Source of the DNA: Oscillospiraceae bacterium
GTDB lineage: Bacteria; Bacillota; Clostridia; Oscillospirales; Ruminococcaceae
Reading direction: 5' to 3'
DNA: 64,000 nt
NCBI GenBank assembly: GCA_902362965.1
Contig: CABIYQ010000006.1
Location: 131,891-195,890, forward strand
Under the pieces are notes generated by a model. That model did not search any database, was not told the DNA's origin, and was given only the letters and a program-made list of their open reading frames with translations. Positions within the stretch are counted from its first letter, which is position 1, and the number at the start of each line of letters is the position of its first letter. Positions 52,338-61,373 of the stretch are shown here, piece after piece. The translations under genes were made by a program, and so were the position numbers.

Positions 52338-53423
52338 GTGAATAAAATTACGAATAAGCTTGCAGTACTTGTATTATGCATTATCTTAATAACTGATTAT
52401 GGCGAAAGCGCTATACTGTCTATTGCTGCATTTTTAATATCAGTATCATTATCTTCGATGAGTCAATGCTTTATCGGAAGCAGAATTTCTGCTGCGGTCC
52501 AGTTTGTATATATCGTACTTTGCTTTTATAATCCTGTGTTTTGCTGTATGCTCCCTTTGATGTTTTATGATATAATGTCTGAAAGAAAAATATTTTTTGA
52601 AATTCTTACCGGAACAGTATTACTTTTTAATATAAAAAGGTTTGGATATGTTCAGATAGTATTGATTTTTGCTATTATTGCTGTTAGCTTTCTTTTGGAA
52701 AAGCGTACCTCTGAGCTTGAAACGGCACAAAATAAATTGATTGAAACGAGAGACCAGTCGGAGGAAGTAAATATTCTGCTGACTGAAAAAAATAGGTATT
52801 TATGTGAAAGAAGAGATCATGAAATAAGAATTGCGGTCTTAACTGAAAGAAACAGAATAGCAAGAGAAATTCATGATAATGTAGGACATATGCTATCTAG
52901 AACGCTTCTTCAGATGGGTGCACTTCTTGTGACAAATAAGGATGATAAACTCAGACCGGAACTTGAAAAAGTTAAGGATACTCTTAATGAAGCAATGACA
53001 AGTATAAGAGAAAGTGTTCATAATCTTCATGATGATTCTGTAGACTTGAAAAATACTGTTATTGAGTTGACAAAGCCTTTGAAAGATAGTTTTAAAGTTA
53101 AGCTTGATATGGATTTTTCTGAGGATATTCCCAAAAATATAAAGTTCTGCTTTATAGGAGTTATAAAAGAGGGAATATCAAATATAATTAAATATAGCAA
53201 CGGTGATTCAGTTATTATTACTATACGTGAACAACCGGCTTTTTATCAGCTTGTGATCGAGGATAACGGTACAAATAACAATGGTATTATTTACAGTGAT
53301 GGAATTGGTCTTGAAAACATGAAAATCCGTACGGAAAGCCTGGGCGGTATATTTAAGTACTATTCTGAAAAAAATAAATTTAAAATATTTATTTCAATAC
53401 AAAAGCAAGGAAGAATGTTATGA
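52338..53423 (+). CDS. Sensor histidine kinase, NarL/LnrJ type
   Basis: A 361-residue membrane kinase. Five to six helices occupy about residues 7-120, a coiled-coil follows, then the HisKA_3 phosphoacceptor site ERNRIAREIHDNVGHML with His179. The ATPase domain has EDNGTNNN and a GIGLENMKIRTESLGG region. GTG 52338 follows GGGGAGG by five bases. It overlaps the regulator gene by four bases (ATGA). The sensed signal may be a membrane-active compound handled by the divergent exporter. Confidence 0.87.
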   Translation: MNKITNKLAVLVLCIILITDYGESAILSIAAFLISVSLSSMSQCFIGSRISAAVQFVYIVLCFYNPVFCCMLPLMFYDIMSERKIFFEILTGTVLLFNIKRFGYVQIVLIFAIIAVSFLLEKRTSELETAQNKLIETRDQSEEVNILLTEKNRYLCERRDHEIRIAVLTERNRIAREIHDNVGHMLSRTLLQMGALLVTNKDDKLRPELEKVKDTLNEAMTSIRESVHNLHDDSVDLKNTVIELTKPLKDSFKVKLDMDFSEDIPKNIKFCFIGVIKEGISNIIKYSNGDSVIITIREQPAFYQLVIEDNGTNNNGIIYSDGIGLENMKIRTESLGGIFKYYSEKNKFKIFISIQKQGRML

Positions 53424-54043
53424 ATATAGTAGTTGTAGATGATGATAACTTGGTTGCACTTTCACTTAAAACTATTTTGGAGGCTTCTGAAGACTTAAAG
53501 GTTGCTGCAATTGGCAGCAGCGGTGAGGAGGCAATTAAACTGTATGACGAGTTTGATCCCGATGTCCTTCTTATGGATATACGTATGTCTGGAATGACGG
53601 GAATTGAAGCAGGAGAAAAAATACTTGAAAAGCATAGTGATGCAAAAATACTGTATCTGACTACATTTTCAGATGACGAATATATTGTTAAAGCATTAAA
53701 AATCGGTACTAAAGGATATATTTTAAAGCAGAATTTTGAATGTATTGTCCCAGCACTGAAAACTGTTATGAAAGGACAAACCGTTTTCGGAGACGAGGTA
53801 ATAAACAAACTGCCTGTTCTTATGAAAAAAACATCATATTTTGATTATGAAAAATACGGGATCAATGATAAGGAAAAAGATATAATCAGTCTTGTTGCTC
53901 AAGGATTAAGCAATAAGGAAATTGCAACTGAATTGTTTTTGAGTGAAGGGACAGTCAGAAATTATTTAAGCAGTATCCTTGAAAAACTTGAACTCAGAGA
54001 CCGTACTCAGCTTGCGATTTTTTATTATAACAATAATAAATGA
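53420..54043 (+). CDS. NarL/LuxR-type response regulator
   Basis: A 207-residue regulator with a receiver domain (acidic pocket VVVDDDN; phosphoacceptor Asp53 in LLMDIRM; Lys near TKGYILK) and a C-terminal LuxR-type HTH (LVAQGLSNKEIATELFLSEG). It should be phosphorylated by the kinase encoded just upstream and act on the palindrome between the kinase and ABC genes. It overlaps the kinase gene in ATGA fashion. Confidence 0.9.
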   Translation: MNIVVVDDDNLVALSLKTILEASEDLKVAAIGSSGEEAIKLYDEFDPDVLLMDIRMSGMTGIEAGEKILEKHSDAKILYLTTFSDDEYIVKALKIGTKGYILKQNFECIVPALKTVMKGQTVFGDEVINKLPVLMKKTSYFDYEKYGINDKEKDIISLVAQGLSNKEIATELFLSEGTVRNYLSSILEKLELRDRTQLAIFYYNNNK

Positions 54044-54075
54044 ATAATATTGACATAAACGGAGGAATACTAATA

Positions 54076-54528
54076 ATGAGTAAATCAGAAAAAGCTAAAG
54101 AATTATTTACAAAAGGCTATAATTGTTCACAGGCGGTACTGGGGGCATTTGCTGAAGACCTTGGAATGGATTTTGAAACTGCTATGAAATTATCTTCGTC
54201 GTTCGGCGGAGGTATGGGAAGAATGCGTGAGGTGTGTGGTACGGTAAGCGGAATGTTTATGGCAGCAGGACTTAAATATGGATATTTTCTTCCTGATGAC
54301 AGAACCGGTAAAACAGAGCATTACAAAAGAATTCAGGAGCTTGCAGAAAAATTCAAGGAAAAAAATAAGTATATTGTATGCCGTCAGCTTCTGGGACTTG
54401 AGGGTAATGACAGCAGTTATGTTCCTTCGGAAAGAACGGGAGAATACTATAAAAAGCGTCCGTGCGTTGAACTGGTAGGGGATGCAGCGGAAATTCTTGA
54501 AGAATATTTTCAGGAAAATCCAATATAA
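54076..54528 (+). CDS. C_GCAxxG_C_C family protein
   Basis: A 150-residue protein of the Cys-rich C_GCAxxG_C_C family, likely redox or metal-linked. The motifs are KGYNCSQAVLGAF, FGGGMGRMREVCGTVSG and CRQLLGL, with another Cys in KRPCVELV. ATG 54076 follows GGAGGA by nine bases; an ATG at 54040 in the same frame lies upstream of the ribosome site. It is 32 bases after the response regulator but has no obvious functional link. Confidence 0.85.
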   Translation: MSKSEKAKELFTKGYNCSQAVLGAFAEDLGMDFETAMKLSSSFGGGMGRMREVCGTVSGMFMAAGLKYGYFLPDDRTGKTEHYKRIQELAEKFKEKNKYIVCRQLLGLEGNDSSYVPSERTGEYYKKRPCVELVGDAAEILEEYFQENPI

Positions 54529-54623
54529 ACTAAATTGGTTTTTTTATAAAACAATTTGGCATATTGCAATAAAGGCTGTCAAAATATGCCTTAGTTTTCG
54601 GCATAAAAAATATCTTTAAAAGG

Positions 54624-54652
54624 TTGACAAAAAAATAACAATATGATATAAT
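54624..54652 (+). promoter_or_regulatory. Sigma-A promoter of adhE
   Basis: Perfect TTGACA (54624-54629) and TATAAT (54647-54652), spacer 17. A Rex operator lies directly downstream. Confidence 0.9.
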
Positions 54653-54656
54653 AACA

Positions 54657-54674
54657 TTGTTAAGAAATTAACAA
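54657..54674 (+). promoter_or_regulatory. Rex operator upstream of adhE
   Basis: TTGTTAAGAAATTAACAA matches the Rex consensus TTGTTAA-N4-TTAACAA in every position. The site lies five bases after the -10 box, so bound Rex would block transcription. Rex leaves when NADH rises, which allows ethanol production to regenerate NAD. Confidence 0.93.
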
Positions 54675-54725
54675 TGCAAATAAGAAAGTACAAATAAAAT
54701 TTTTATATTTTCAGGAGGATGCATT

Positions 54726-57368
54726 ATGGCTAAGAAAGAAGAACCAAAGATTACTGCTGAACAGCCGCAGGTTGATCCTAAGGTAATGATTGACGGTCTG
54801 GTTCAGAAGGCAAAGGTTGCTCTGGATGAGTACATGAAGCTTGATCAGGAACAAATCGACAATATTACAAAGGCTGCTGCTCTTGCAGGTCTTTCAGCAC
54901 AGATGGAACTGGCTAAGATGGCTGTTGAAGAAACAGGCAGAGGTATTTTTGAAGATAAGGTAACAAAGAATATTTTCTCTACAGAATATATCTGGCACTC
55001 AATCAAGTACGAGAAGACAGTAGGCGTTATTGAAGACAATGTAGACGAAAGCTACCTTGAAATCGGCGAACCTGTAGGTATCGTTGCAGGTGTTACACCG
55101 GTTACAAACCCAACATCTACAACAATGTTCAAGGCGATCAGCTGTCTTAAGACAAGAAATCCGATCATCTTCGGTTTCCACCCAAATGCTCAGAAATGTT
55201 CAGTAAGAGCTGCTGAGATTATCAGAGATGCTGCTATTGCAGCAGGCGCTCCTGAAAATTGCGTACAGTGGATTGAAACACCTTCAATTGAAGCTACAGG
55301 TTTCCTGATGAATCACGCTGACGTTTCTACAATTCTTGCTACAGGCGGTCCGGGAATGGTTAAGGCTGCTTATTCAGCAGGTAAACCGGCATTGGGCGTT
55401 GGTCCTGGTAATACACCATGCTATATTGAAAAATCAGCAAAAATCAAGCAGGCTGTTAATGACCTTATTCTTTCTAAGTCATTTGACAATGGTATGATCT
55501 GTGCTTCAGAACAGGCTGCTATTATTGATACAGAAGTTTATGATGAAGCAGTTGCTTTTATGAAAGAACATGGCTGCTACTTTGCAAAGCCTGATGAGAT
55601 CCAGAAGATTCAGGATGTCGTTATCAATGTTGAAAAGATGGCAGTTCAGCCTTGGGTTGTTGGACAGTATCCATGGCAGATTGCTGAAAAGGCTGGTATC
55701 ACAATTCCTAAGGAAACTAAAGTTCTCTGTGTAGAAATAGGCGGTACAAACGCTGAAAAGTATCCTTTGGCACTTGAAAAGCTTTCACCTGTTCTGGCAG
55801 TTGTTAAGGCTGATACAACTGATCATGCATTTGAAATGTGTGAAGAAATGTTAAAGCACGGTGCCGGTCATACAGCTGTTATTCATTCTTCAAATGAAGA
55901 GCTTATTGAAAAGTACGGAGAAACAATGAAGGCAAGCCGTATCGTTGTTAACTCACCGGCTTCATTTGGTGCTATCGGTGATGTTTACAATTCAATGGCT
56001 CCGTCACTGACACTTGGCTGCGGTTCTTACGGTAAAAACTCTGTATCAGAAAACGTTACAGTTAAGAACCTTATTAACAGAAAGAAAGTTGCTAAGAGGA
56101 GATTGAATATGCAGTGGTTTAAGGTTCCTGAAAAGATTTATTTTGAACCGGGTTCAGTTCAGTATCTTGCAAAGATGCCTGACATGCACAGAGTCATGAT
56201 CGTTGCTGACCCTGGTATGGTTCAGTTTGGTTATGTTGAAAGAGTAACATATCAGCTCAACAAGAACGCTAACAAGCCTACAGTTGAAATCTTCAGCGAA
56301 GTTGAACCGGATCCTGATCTCACAACAGTACGTAAGGGTGTTGAAGTGATGAATTCATTCCAGCCTGACGTTATCGTTGCTCTCGGCGGCGGTTCTGCAA
56401 TGGACGCAGCTAAGGCTATGTGGCTGTTCTACGAGAATCCGGATGCTGACTTTATCGGTATGGCTCAGAAGTTTATGGATATCCGTAAGAGAGTTTACAA
56501 GTTCCCTAAGATGGGTAAAAAGGCAAAGATGGTTTCAATTCCTACAACTTCCGGTACAGGTTCAGAAGTTACTTCATTTGCCGTTATTTCAGATAAGAGC
56601 AAGAATATGAAGTATCCTCTTGCTGACTATGAGTTGACTCCTGATGTTGCTATCATTGATCCGGAATTTGTTTATACAGTTCCTAAGGCATCTACAGCAT
56701 TTACAGGTCTTGACGTTTTAACACATGCTATTGAAGCATATGTTTCAGTTCTTGCAAATGATTATACAGACGCTCTTGCACTTCATGCAATCAAGCTTGT
56801 GTTTAAGTATCTGCCTACATCATATGCTACGGCTGATCCTGAAGCAAGAGAGAAAATGCATAATGCTTCCTGTATCGCAGGTATGGCATTTACAAACGCA
56901 TTCCTCGGTGTTAACCACTCATTGGCTCATAAGCTTGGCGGTGAATTCCATATTCCTCATGGTCTTGCAAATGCTTATCTGCTGCCGCACGTTATTGAGT
57001 ATAATGGTGAACCGACTCCTACAAAGTTCGCAGCATGGCCAAAATATGATCACTATATTGCTCCTGAACGTTATGCTGAAATTGCAAAAATGATGGGATT
57101 TGTTCCGCAGAATGCAACAGCTCAGGAAGGTGTTAAGGCTTTGGCAGACGCTGTAAGAAAGCTTATGACAGACGTTGGTATTCCACTTTCAATTAAAGAA
57201 GCCGGTGAAATTGACAAGAGATCATATATTGAACCTAAGGTATTTGAGGACGCTCTTGATGACTTGGCATACAAGGCATTTGATGACCAGTGCACAACTG
57301 CTAACCCTCGTCTTCCAAGAATCGATGAACTTAAGAAGCTTTATATGCTCGCTTACTACGGTAAATAA
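54726..57368 (+). CDS. adhE: Bifunctional acetaldehyde-CoA/alcohol dehydrogenase
   Basis: An 880-residue fermentation enzyme that reduces acetyl-CoA to ethanol with two NADH. The N-terminal aldehyde dehydrogenase half has its catalytic Cys near residue 259 (GMICASEQ). The C-terminal iron alcohol dehydrogenase half begins near residue 460 and has GGGSAMDAAKAMW and the iron-ligand regions DVLTHAIEAYVS and HSLAHKLGGEFHIPHG. AdhE forms spirosome filaments in other bacteria. ATG 54726 follows AGGAGG. It is controlled by a perfect Rex operator. Codon use suggests high expression. Confidence 0.96.
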   Translation: MAKKEEPKITAEQPQVDPKVMIDGLVQKAKVALDEYMKLDQEQIDNITKAAALAGLSAQMELAKMAVEETGRGIFEDKVTKNIFSTEYIWHSIKYEKTVGVIEDNVDESYLEIGEPVGIVAGVTPVTNPTSTTMFKAISCLKTRNPIIFGFHPNAQKCSVRAAEIIRDAAIAAGAPENCVQWIETPSIEATGFLMNHADVSTILATGGPGMVKAAYSAGKPALGVGPGNTPCYIEKSAKIKQAVNDLILSKSFDNGMICASEQAAIIDTEVYDEAVAFMKEHGCYFAKPDEIQKIQDVVINVEKMAVQPWVVGQYPWQIAEKAGITIPKETKVLCVEIGGTNAEKYPLALEKLSPVLAVVKADTTDHAFEMCEEMLKHGAGHTAVIHSSNEELIEKYGETMKASRIVVNSPASFGAIGDVYNSMAPSLTLGCGSYGKNSVSENVTVKNLINRKKVAKRRLNMQWFKVPEKIYFEPGSVQYLAKMPDMHRVMIVADPGMVQFGYVERVTYQLNKNANKPTVEIFSEVEPDPDLTTVRKGVEVMNSFQPDVIVALGGGSAMDAAKAMWLFYENPDADFIGMAQKFMDIRKRVYKFPKMGKKAKMVSIPTTSGTGSEVTSFAVISDKSKNMKYPLADYELTPDVAIIDPEFVYTVPKASTAFTGLDVLTHAIEAYVSVLANDYTDALALHAIKLVFKYLPTSYATADPEAREKMHNASCIAGMAFTNAFLGVNHSLAHKLGGEFHIPHGLANAYLLPHVIEYNGEPTPTKFAAWPKYDHYIAPERYAEIAKMMGFVPQNATAQEGVKALADAVRKLMTDVGIPLSIKEAGEIDKRSYIEPKVFEDALDDLAYKAFDDQCTTANPRLPRIDELKKLYMLAYYGK

Positions 57369-57384
57369 TTTACTATATATAATT

Positions 57385-57416
57385 AAGTACGCTTTGAGTT
57401 TCAAAGCGTACTTTTT
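57385..57416 (+). terminator. Terminator after adhE
   Basis: AAGTACGCTTTGA pairs with TCAAAGCGTACTT around GTT, followed by TTTTATTA, 17 bases after adhE. Confidence 0.86.
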
Positions 57417-57518
57417 ATTATATTATAATTTCATTTACAGTGATTCTGTACAAATTATTTTAATTATATTAAAAGTAATATACAATATTAACAAAATTAA
57501 AAAAAGATAAAAAAACTG

Positions 57519-57547
57519 TTGACATATATCAAAAACTGTGATATAAT
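57519..57547 (+). promoter_or_regulatory. Promoter of tRNA-Gly
   Basis: Perfect TTGACA (57519-57524) and TATAAT (57542-57547), spacer 17, 46 bases before the tRNA. Confidence 0.88.
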
Positions 57548-57593
57548 TAATATTGTTGATTGAGGAATAATTTATTATAAAAAATAATATTAT

Positions 57594-57667
<74 letters not shown>

Positions 57668-57671
57668 AAAT

Positions 57672-57709
57672 ACGCCGTTTGCAAGAAATTGCAAACGGCG
57701 TTGTTTTTA
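57672..57709 (+). terminator. Terminator after tRNA-Gly
   Basis: ACGCCGTTTGCAA pairs perfectly with TTGCAAACGGCGT around GAAA, followed by TGTTTTTAT. Confidence 0.9.
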
Positions 57710-57770
57710 TATAAAATTAAGCAGTGAGACACCTATACTAAAATAATAAACTTATATGAAAGGAAAAGTT

Positions 57771-58406
57771 ATGTTGGAAAATTGGCTTCAAGACTTTACG
57801 AAAAAAATAAACGAAAGTTTCCCGAAACGTATAATTTTCATTGGCATTCAAGGCAGTTACGCAAGAGGTGAAGCAACTGAAAACAGTGATATTGACGTTG
57901 TTGTGATTTTCGATAAATTAATTTATTCCGATATAAAGCGTTACGATGAAATCATAAGCAAAATGCCTATGCGTGAAAAGATATGCGGTTTTATTTCAGG
58001 TAAAAAAGAACTTGAAAATTGGGACAGATCTGATCTTTTTCAATTTTATCATGATACCATAGCGCTGTATGGCAGTTTGAATTTTATAAAAAATCTGATA
58101 ACCAACAAAGATATTTCCCGTGCGGTCAGGCTAGGCGCTTGTAATATTTATCATATGTGCGTTCATAATGCAATTCATGAAAAAAGCGACGATATTTTAA
58201 AATCTTTGCTTAAATCGGCTTTCTTTGTAATTCAAGCAAAGTATTATCTTGAATGTGAAGAATATATAAATAAAAGAAAAATATTGCTTGAAAATATCAA
58301 TTTACAGGATAAAGAAATATTATTGTTGAATCCCACAGATGATCTTGATTTTGTATCGCAAAAATTAATTGCCTGGTCGGCAAATTTAATAGCTAAAGAT
58401 TTATAA
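57771..58406 (+). CDS. Nucleotidyltransferase-domain protein
   Basis: A 211-residue protein with an MNT/Pol-beta-type nucleotidyltransferase motif (GIQGSYARGEATENSDIDVVV, seen as GSYARGEA then SDIDVVV). The second half is helical, with a possible HEPN-like or substrate-binding role (residues about 110-211). It may be an aminoglycoside-type adenylyltransferase or part of a toxin-antitoxin set, but no partner gene is present and no reaction is assigned. ATG 57771 follows AAAGGA by seven bases; ATG 57756 overlaps that site. Confidence 0.78.
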   Translation: MLENWLQDFTKKINESFPKRIIFIGIQGSYARGEATENSDIDVVVIFDKLIYSDIKRYDEIISKMPMREKICGFISGKKELENWDRSDLFQFYHDTIALYGSLNFIKNLITNKDISRAVRLGACNIYHMCVHNAIHEKSDDILKSLLKSAFFVIQAKYYLECEEYINKRKILLENINLQDKEILLLNPTDDLDFVSQKLIAWSANLIAKDL

Positions 58407-58423
58407 ATTTATAAAATCCATTA

Positions 58424-58459
58424 AAACGGCTGTAAGCTACCAATTGCTTACAGCCGTTT
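58424..58459. terminator. Bidirectional terminator hairpin
   Basis: AAACGGCTGTAAGC pairs perfectly with GCTTACAGCCGTTT around TACCAATT. A- and T-rich ends on both sides allow termination of the + strand nucleotidyltransferase gene and of the convergent dehydrogenase gene. Confidence 0.85.
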
Positions 58460-58506
58460 AAATTTACGCAGTTTATCTGATTATCGAATGGGTCTAATTA
58501 CTTTTA

Positions 58507-59532
58507 TCAACAGTAAAATTCTATTGGATAGGCTAAATACGAAATTTCATTTAATTCATCAACAGTTACCAAACCTGACGGCGCATTTAAAACGCTTGGA
58601 ATACGATTCACAATAGTTGCGCATGTATGCTCAACTGTAGCAGGTTTGACTACATGAAATTCTGTATCCGGTTCTCCTATTATTTTCCAATCGCACATAT
58701 CACCATCATCAGGACCGTATACCTTGCCTATACATCTGGTTTCAATTATTGGACCTTGAAATGTTTCAGTTTTTACAACAGCTGCCATTCCAATACACTC
58801 TCCCTTAGGAATTATTCGCTGCATTGTAGAGGAGTAAACATCTTCTTCCTTAAAATAAGGAACACATTTTTGCGTCTGACTTTTAATTGTAAGTCCAAGC
58901 TTTGCAGCAAGGCTTTCGTTTGAATTCCATACATAGCACGGTTCTATAGTTTCAGGATGTGCAATTTGATTTTCAAATTCTTCTGCGTTTAATCCTACTC
59001 CATGAGCCTTTGCTAAAGCCAGTCCGTAATCCTCAACATTATAGCTTACTGCGCCTTCGATTTTTTTGATGCTATTACAACTCCCGGCAATCATACCAAC
59101 CATGTTTATCCAGAAAGTATCTTCCATGCCGCTTCCGACAAATGTACAGCCATGTTCTTTGGCAATTACGTCAAGAGTGTTAGCACGTACAGGATCTGTT
59201 GTCCAACAATAGGTAGCTTCCTCGCAGGTTGAAATGACATTGATTCCACGGCTTAGACATTTAACATAATGTTCGTAGCAGTCACTAACCAGACTGAAAA
59301 GTGTAACAACTGCGATATCAGCATCAGTATTGTCCAAAACTTCGTCGGCATTGCTGTTGATAATCACACCAGTTTTTACACCAAGCTCTGCAAAATCACC
59401 AATATCCATACCAACCACTTCAGGATCTATATCAATTGCACCTACAATCTGAACTCCATGTTCATACATATATCGCAATGTATATTTACTCATTTTTCCG
59501 CATCCATACTGAATAGCTTTAATTTTTTCCAT
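58507..59532 (-). CDS. NAD(P)-dependent amine/amino acid dehydrogenase, 2,4-diaminopentanoate dehydrogenase-like
   Basis: A 341-residue Rossmann protein ([19 protein letters not shown], then [16 protein letters not shown]) related in layout to dihydrodipicolinate reductases and to the 2,4-diaminopentanoate dehydrogenase of ornithine fermenters. No ornithine pathway genes (or-4, ora, orr) lie nearby, so the substrate is open. ATG 59532 follows AGAGGA; an ATG at 59565 would add 11 residues across that site. It is monocistronic and convergent with the nucleotidyltransferase gene. Confidence 0.68.
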   Translation of the reverse strand: MEKIKAIQYGCGKMSKYTLRYMYEHGVQIVGAIDIDPEVVGMDIGDFAELGVKTGVIINSNADEVLDNTDADIAVVTLFSLVSDCYEHYVKCLSRGINVISTCEEATYCWTTDPVRANTLDVIAKEHGCTFVGSGMEDTFWINMVGMIAGSCNSIKKIEGAVSYNVEDYGLALAKAHGVGLNAEEFENQIAHPETIEPCYVWNSNESLAAKLGLTIKSQTQKCVPYFKEEDVYSSTMQRIIPKGECIGMAAVVKTETFQGPIIETRCIGKVYGPDDGDMCDWKIIGEPDTEFHVVKPATVEHTCATIVNRIPSVLNAPSGLVTVDELNEISYLAYPIEFYC

Positions 59533-59704
59533 AATTAATAATCCTCTTTCCTTAAACAATTCCACACAGCCAACGGCTAAGTGTTTTACTGAAAAATCTG
59601 TACCTTGCTATTATTATATACCAAATACTGCGTATCATTCGCTTACAATATGGTAAACCTTGTACTTGTTCAGTGTGCTTTTTACACTGCCCATGACAAA
59701 TATA

Positions 59705-59731
59705 AAACGACCTTTTTACAAAAGGTCGTTT
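59705..59731 (-). terminator. Terminator after the small dockerin protein gene
   Basis: AAACGACCTTTT pairs with AAAAGGTCGTTT around a three-base loop, with TTTTAT following on the minus strand. The rest of the 59533-59757 gap shows only a weak TATAAT without a good -35 box facing the dehydrogenase gene. Confidence 0.85.
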
Positions 59732-59757
59732 GTATACATTTATTAAATTATTCTTGA

Positions 59758-60396
59758 CTACTTATCAAAATCTTCTAAATTCAGAATATATTTTCTCAAC
59801 AGTTCATAGTCATCTTCATCTACATTCAAATCTCCGTTTGCATCTGCTGCTCTCAAAGCGTTTCCTGATAATGTATTTGAACTTAAATGCTCTTTTAATT
59901 TAAGTAAATCATTACTTTTTACTTCTCCATCTTGATTAATATCTCCAACCAAAACTATATCTCTAGATACTGTTGATATAGGAAGGCTTGCTCCAGCTGT
60001 ATTTTTCACACTGGTTACTTTATATGATTCAAGATAATCAGTTAGATTGCTTACGCTTGTTGGCGCATCAAATGAAACATACATCAACGTTCCTTGCGTA
60101 TTAATATTAGACGTATTATTGTAGCTGACATCCATTACTCCATATGTATCCTGAGAAAACCCATGAGATCCCCCTAAATTTCCCTTGATAACTTTTTTAA
60201 CCTCTACTATATTGTAATTATATTCCAGATGTGATGTCATTTTTGACACTCCAGAATTATTAGTCTTTAAGCTATAATAAATTCTGAAAGTCTTATTATA
60301 TGATGCTGCATTAGCTGTCATCATACTGCCAAACGACATAGTTGCTATTGCGGCTGTTAAAAGTGATGCAATTGTTTTTTTCATTTTTGATTTCAT
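59758..60396 (-). CDS. Secreted cohesin-like/dockerin small protein
   Basis: A 212-residue exported protein: signal peptide to about residue 31 (ending MTANAAS), a beta-rich domain (about 35-145, FRIYYSLKTNNSGVSKMTSHL) with the feel of a cohesin or carbohydrate-binding fold, and a C-terminal dockerin with loops DINQDGEVKSND and DANGDLNVDEDD. The second loop has Leu where the DG pair normally has Gly next to Asp, so calcium binding there may be weaker. ATG 60396 follows GGAG by eight bases. Confidence 0.75.
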   Translation of the reverse strand: MKSKMKKTIASLLTAAIATMSFGSMMTANAASYNKTFRIYYSLKTNNSGVSKMTSHLEYNYNIVEVKKVIKGNLGGSHGFSQDTYGVMDVSYNNTSNINTQGTLMYVSFDAPTSVSNLTDYLESYKVTSVKNTAGASLPISTVSRDIVLVGDINQDGEVKSNDLLKLKEHLSSNTLSGNALRAADANGDLNVDEDDYELLRKYILNLEDFDK

Positions 60397-60599
60397 TTTA
60401 ATTACTCCAATACTTTAATATTATAAATATAAAAAATTGTATTTATACTTATAACCAAATAATACCATATAATTTTATTTTTTTCTATTGATTTTTTTAA
60501 CAAAAATTTAAATATATATTGTATATTTTTACTTGTTTTTTAGGCATCTGTGAACAATTATTATAAACATAATGAAGAAAATCCTTTTAATGTTTCACT

Positions 60600-61145
60600 T
60601 CAAATTGACTCAACAGGATGCGTCGAGAGTAATATAACTGTTGAGGAATCTGCTTTTTCTGCAATAATCTGTGCATTATGACAGCTATTTAACAAAGCTG
60701 AATAATCTGCCGCAAACGTATCAGCAGAGTTTATTAACTCAGTTTCTGACGAATCCAGCAGACCTCGTATAAAAAGAGCATGCTCCATCATACTTTGATT
60801 CCAGAAGCATTCAACCTCTTTCATAGACTGCATATCGATTTTTCCGTCTGTTTCAAGCATTTGTACATACTTATGATAAAGCTTTGCTTCTCGTAATATA
60901 TGCTCAATCAGCAGCAGATAATTCATTGTAAACATCTGATAGCTGAGTACTTTATTAAGAATCTCTTCTTTCAGCGCAATCAAGCCGTTAAGCAGCCTGA
61001 TAGCCATTCGATTCAAAGCCTTTACCTGACCAAATCTGTTTGTAATTTCATGGCAGTTGCAACTGCTTAAATTCAATTCTCTTTCAGTAATATTGCGGTT
61101 AATGAAGTAAAAATACAGCGGCACTAAATTACCGCCGATTCTCAA
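60600..61145 (-). pseudogene. DUF2935 protein remnant
   Basis: The homologous part (FINRNITERELNL, LLIEHILREAKLYHKYVQML, FWNQSMMEHALFIRGLLDSS) matches the second domain of DUF2935 proteins, which are usually about 270-290 residues. The first domain, with its own MEH motif, is missing, and the C-terminus breaks off after FAADYSALLNSCHN. The start (TTG 61145) is followed by about 11 residues of unrelated sequence. This fits a gene fragment left after rearrangement. Confidence 0.65.
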
Positions 61146-61148
61146 AAA

Positions 61149-61373
61149 TCAATCCCTGTTAAATTCGTCCATCATTCTCTGATACTCCTTTTCTTCACAG
61201 TCAATATAATCCTTAGTGAACTGCTCAACTTCATCAATACTGTTTTTCATCAGTTCAAAATCAACCGCAGCGGAGAAAATATCAATCTCTACATTTTCGG
61301 ATTCGTCAGAAAATACCTCTATCCTGAACCCCTCGCAGGCAACGATCTCACCGTCCTCATTTTCTCTCGGCAA
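61149..61373 (-). pseudogene. Frame-shifted C-terminal piece beside the amidoligase remnant
   Basis: A 74-residue acidic frame (GEIVACEGFRIEVFSDESEN ... MMDEFNRD) that overlaps the end of the amidoligase frame by 55 bases in another frame. The amidoligase tail reads NVPDEVI then becomes nonsense-like, while this frame picks up with PRENEDGEIVACEGF, so one indel near 61370-61380 would join them into a longer protein. It could also be an independent small gene starting at TTG 61373, but the ribosome site is poor. Confidence 0.5.

Noticed and set aside
56725..57093. A 122-codon + strand frame inside adhE.
   Set aside because: It is a frame shadow rich in Leu and Met; the real frame codes for the iron alcohol dehydrogenase domain.
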